From Nereocystis luetkeana (lineage: Eukaryota; Sar; Phaeophyceae; Laminariales; Laminariaceae), in assembly GCA_031213475.1 (NCBI GenBank), contig JARUPZ010000010.1:10525917-10589916 (forward strand): a stretch of 64,000 nucleotides of DNA, given 5' to 3'. Below, piece by piece: positions 61,571 through 64,000 of this stretch. Below the pieces are notes generated by a model that saw only the letters and a program-made list of their open reading frames with translations, did not search any database and was not told the origin of the DNA. Numbering within the stretch: the stretch's first letter is position 1; each line of letters opens with the position of its first letter. The position numbers and the translations under genes are program-made.

Positions 61571-64000
61571 CGCACCAAAAAAATAGAAACTAAGCCGAAA
61601 AATATCATGCCAGAGATCGCGAGTTTCCCCCGACAAAAACATTATTTTTGTCCCTTCCTACCACCGCCATAGATACACGTATTGTAACCGTAAATGCGAG
61701 ATAGCATACATCCCTTTTCACACAGAAGGTATCAGGAACTAAAATTACGCGAAATATACCAGGTAGTCGCTTGTGATACATAATAAACCCGAAAATACTC
61801 CTATTTTCTGTAGTATTTTGTCTCGATGTCCTGGATCATTTGATACAAGTATTGAATTTTTGGATTAGGCCTCCTGCGCGGCAGGAGTCCTCGTCCGGCA
61901 TGTCGCCCCACGATGAGTGGACGAGCGCACCGCCTGCTCTGCGCGGGGCTAGTACCTGCAAATGGACCCTAGTTACGACGTCGTTGTGTTAACTACTGGG
62001 AGAGTGCTGTTACAGCCAGTATCGTTCATAATCTTCTTTTCTATTCGGGCTTGAGGTAGTTGAAGGGGTTCCGTGTTGCACAGCAGGGACGCAGCTGTTT
62101 GGATCTACATTGGATGTTTTTGTTATGTTTCCGGAGTGGTTGCACTATTTCTTGTAGAGTCGCATCATGAGGATTTAAGATGAACGAGTGCGGATGTGGT
62201 ACGGCATAGACACTAGTATGAGAATGTCGCAAGCAGGGGCAGGGGGGCTGTAAGATGTTCTGGGTGCTTGCGCCAAGCTCGACTAGATGTAACTGTATGA
62301 GTTCTACGGATATGCGGCGGGTAAGTGTATTTCCCGCTTTGTGGGGTCCCAAATTGATTCGCATGAGAACAGAAGGGATGCATCCTATCTCTCTTGTTTT
62401 TCTTCTGCTGACCTTGAGAGAGCAAATCCCGTAACGTATGAAACAGGGCACATGTTTTCCTCTTGTATATTGTTGTTGGTTTTCGGAAAATTCACTTGAT
62501 AACTCCGCTGAGACGTATGAGATGGCTTGATATGTCTTGAGGAAAGCAAAGATCCGTCCCTACAGCCTGTTTGCTGCCAGGTACCAGGTATGCATGTGGT
62601 AAGCACACACATATGCTGCACCCGTATGCTGCTTTACCGAGGCAGCTGCCAGCCAAGCCAGCACCGTCACACGCTCATGACTATACCAGACACGGTAGGG
62701 AGACGACAGGAAGGGGTATGTTACTCTCGTACCTTCTACGTGCCAGTATATGAGACTGTAGCGCGAGTTCGAGCACGAGTACGATACACTTTTTCAACAA
62801 CGTCTTTCATCTCGCAGTACTGCTGTACACCGCACTAAAAGTAAGATGTGTGAGAATCGAAGATGACATCGCACGTATGAATACGAGTACAAAGCATATC
62901 TTACCTCGTATTCGTATGATATTGCCTGTACCTGCTTGTTGCTGGGTAGCCCTAAACAATGTCGAAAATAGTCCAGATTGGAGCCGTGGCGTGAGGCACC
63001 GAGGCTGAAGGACTAGCGGTGCGCTCGTGCTTTCGTCAGGAATGGCACCGCTCACTCGGTGGCTAGCTTCATTCTGCTGAGAGTAGGGTGGTTGATGGCC
63101 GTTCATGGCCTCCGATGGCGTCTAATCTAAGCGGAGTTCCGTATTAGGCATCCTGTGGGCACGCGAATAGTACACCTTGCCACAGAGCAGCGTCAGCGAC
63201 CAAGCAGGACCGATCTTGGGCTACCGCTCACGATTATTATCGCGGGCTTAGCCCCGGGAACCGACTCTATCCCAACGAGGCACCTTTAGGCTGTGAGTCC
63301 TGGGCGGGGAGAGTAGGCTCCATACGCTGGATGGCCTCAAGCGAAACGCCAAATTTTGTGACGAGAATTCTTCGACAACTCCAAACAGACCAAAAACGTC
63401 GATGGGGCAGAAATCTCGACACACACGTCAAACTCCGCAGATTCCTTGCGAATGCAGCCTACTGATACGGGTTCGGGACGATTGGCACTGGATTATCAAC
63501 GCCAGCCCGAGTCCGAGGGCTTGGCTCAGAAATGGTTTGATCGGCTCAAACAGAGCTGAGGACCGGTGATCTAACTCTGGGTGTGATTTTGCTTCATTCC
63601 AAGGATTTAGTTTTTTTTCGCTCCTCACGTTACGGGCGACCGTCGAACTTTGTACCAAGATCAACCTGAATTAGTGATTCGGGTGGCTTTATTTCTTTCC
63701 GTGGGGACCTGTAGTTCCCGGTCGGCAATCCGAGTATCCTCCATCCTCGGACAAGCACTGGAAATTTGTGCTATTGTGTGCCAATTAGTGGCGAATAAAT
63801 TAAGTTGTGGTTATTTATTTCTTTTGGCCTACATTTACGCCGCCAACAACCATCAGGTGACATTCAGAAAAGAAGCGCGTACTCCACTTCGGGACTGCTC
63901 CCCTGATATTTGATGCGGACCTGGTTCTAATTCTACTCCTGCCTGATGGCAACCATGGCCTCGAGCTACTCCTCGTCGTGATCCAGCCAACCCTTTTCAT

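Larger units (their letters stand above)
45369..64000 (+). repeat. Block A': second copy of the long direct duplication
   Basis: It is nearly identical to 1-19052. By eye the first 7.5 kb carries substitutions at about 1% (close to 2% in the first 500 bases), while the rest carries about 18 substitutions in 11.5 kb. It differs by a 430-bp loss at about 48937, a 14-bp loss near 49226, homopolymer changes, and short insertions at 50594-50599 and 61757-61765. The left edge falls inside a LINE tail that reads on into 44960, so the same LINE probably continues left of position 1. An assembly artefact, in which two haplotypes are laid end to end, is the main alternative to a true tandem duplication. 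Confidence 0.97.
54148..64000. other. Gene-free tract, duplicate of 9209-19052
   Basis: It carries the same microsatellites and hairpins as the first copy at very low divergence. A new TACCAGGTA is at 61757-61765. It is cut by the window end just before the trinucleotide array expected from 19062. Confidence 0.6.

Overview
The window is eukaryotic nuclear DNA. It contains one clearly spliced protein-coding gene with many short exons, GTGAGT-type donors and phase-matched introns. The rest is a dense mosaic of non-coding repeats, mostly non-autonomous DNA transposons with terminal inverted repeats (TIRs). Base composition is near balanced, with a strong excess of GTAC, TAC/GTA and CAG/CTG words. 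A multi-exon compact-exon gene, a LINE tail and trinucleotide-rich introns suggest a stramenopile, perhaps a brown alga. That placement is inference; no rRNA, tRNA or organelle marker fixes it.

Layout. (1) 1-19052 is block A, gene-poor: LINE tail, hAT-like element, element E, element F with an 89-bp hairpin, a 3.3-kb compound repeat R, MITE M1, a SINE-like unit, then about 10 kb with no recognised gene. (2) 19062-19480 is a trinucleotide tandem array. (3) 19643-35417 (+) is a gene for a ubiquitin-specific protease (USP, peptidase C19). Its 5' exons encode two hydrophobic segments, its middle exons a long coiled coil, and its 3' exons the USP fold with catalytic Cys and His boxes. The introns hold a second R copy (itself holding M1 twice and E once), small TIR elements, and one arm of an inverted repeat whose partner lies just past the stop codon. 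(4) 35418-44900 is again gene-poor: a 168-bp dimer, paired dispersed repeats, palindrome clusters and microsatellites. (5) 45369-64000 is block A', a near-identical direct copy of block A, beginning inside a LINE tail and cut by the window edge. The spacing of about 45 kb implies a tandem duplication whose second USP gene, if present, would lie beyond the window.

Comparing A with A' is the most informative part. Divergence is roughly 1% in the first 7.5 kb but only about 0.15% in the following 11.5 kb. One 430-bp deletion and several small indels separate the copies. Two of the small indels read TA -> TA-CCAG-TA and TA -> TA-CCAGG-TA, the form of excision scars left by TA-target transposons; the same words are strongly over-represented throughout. 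I count these by eye, so the rates are approximate.
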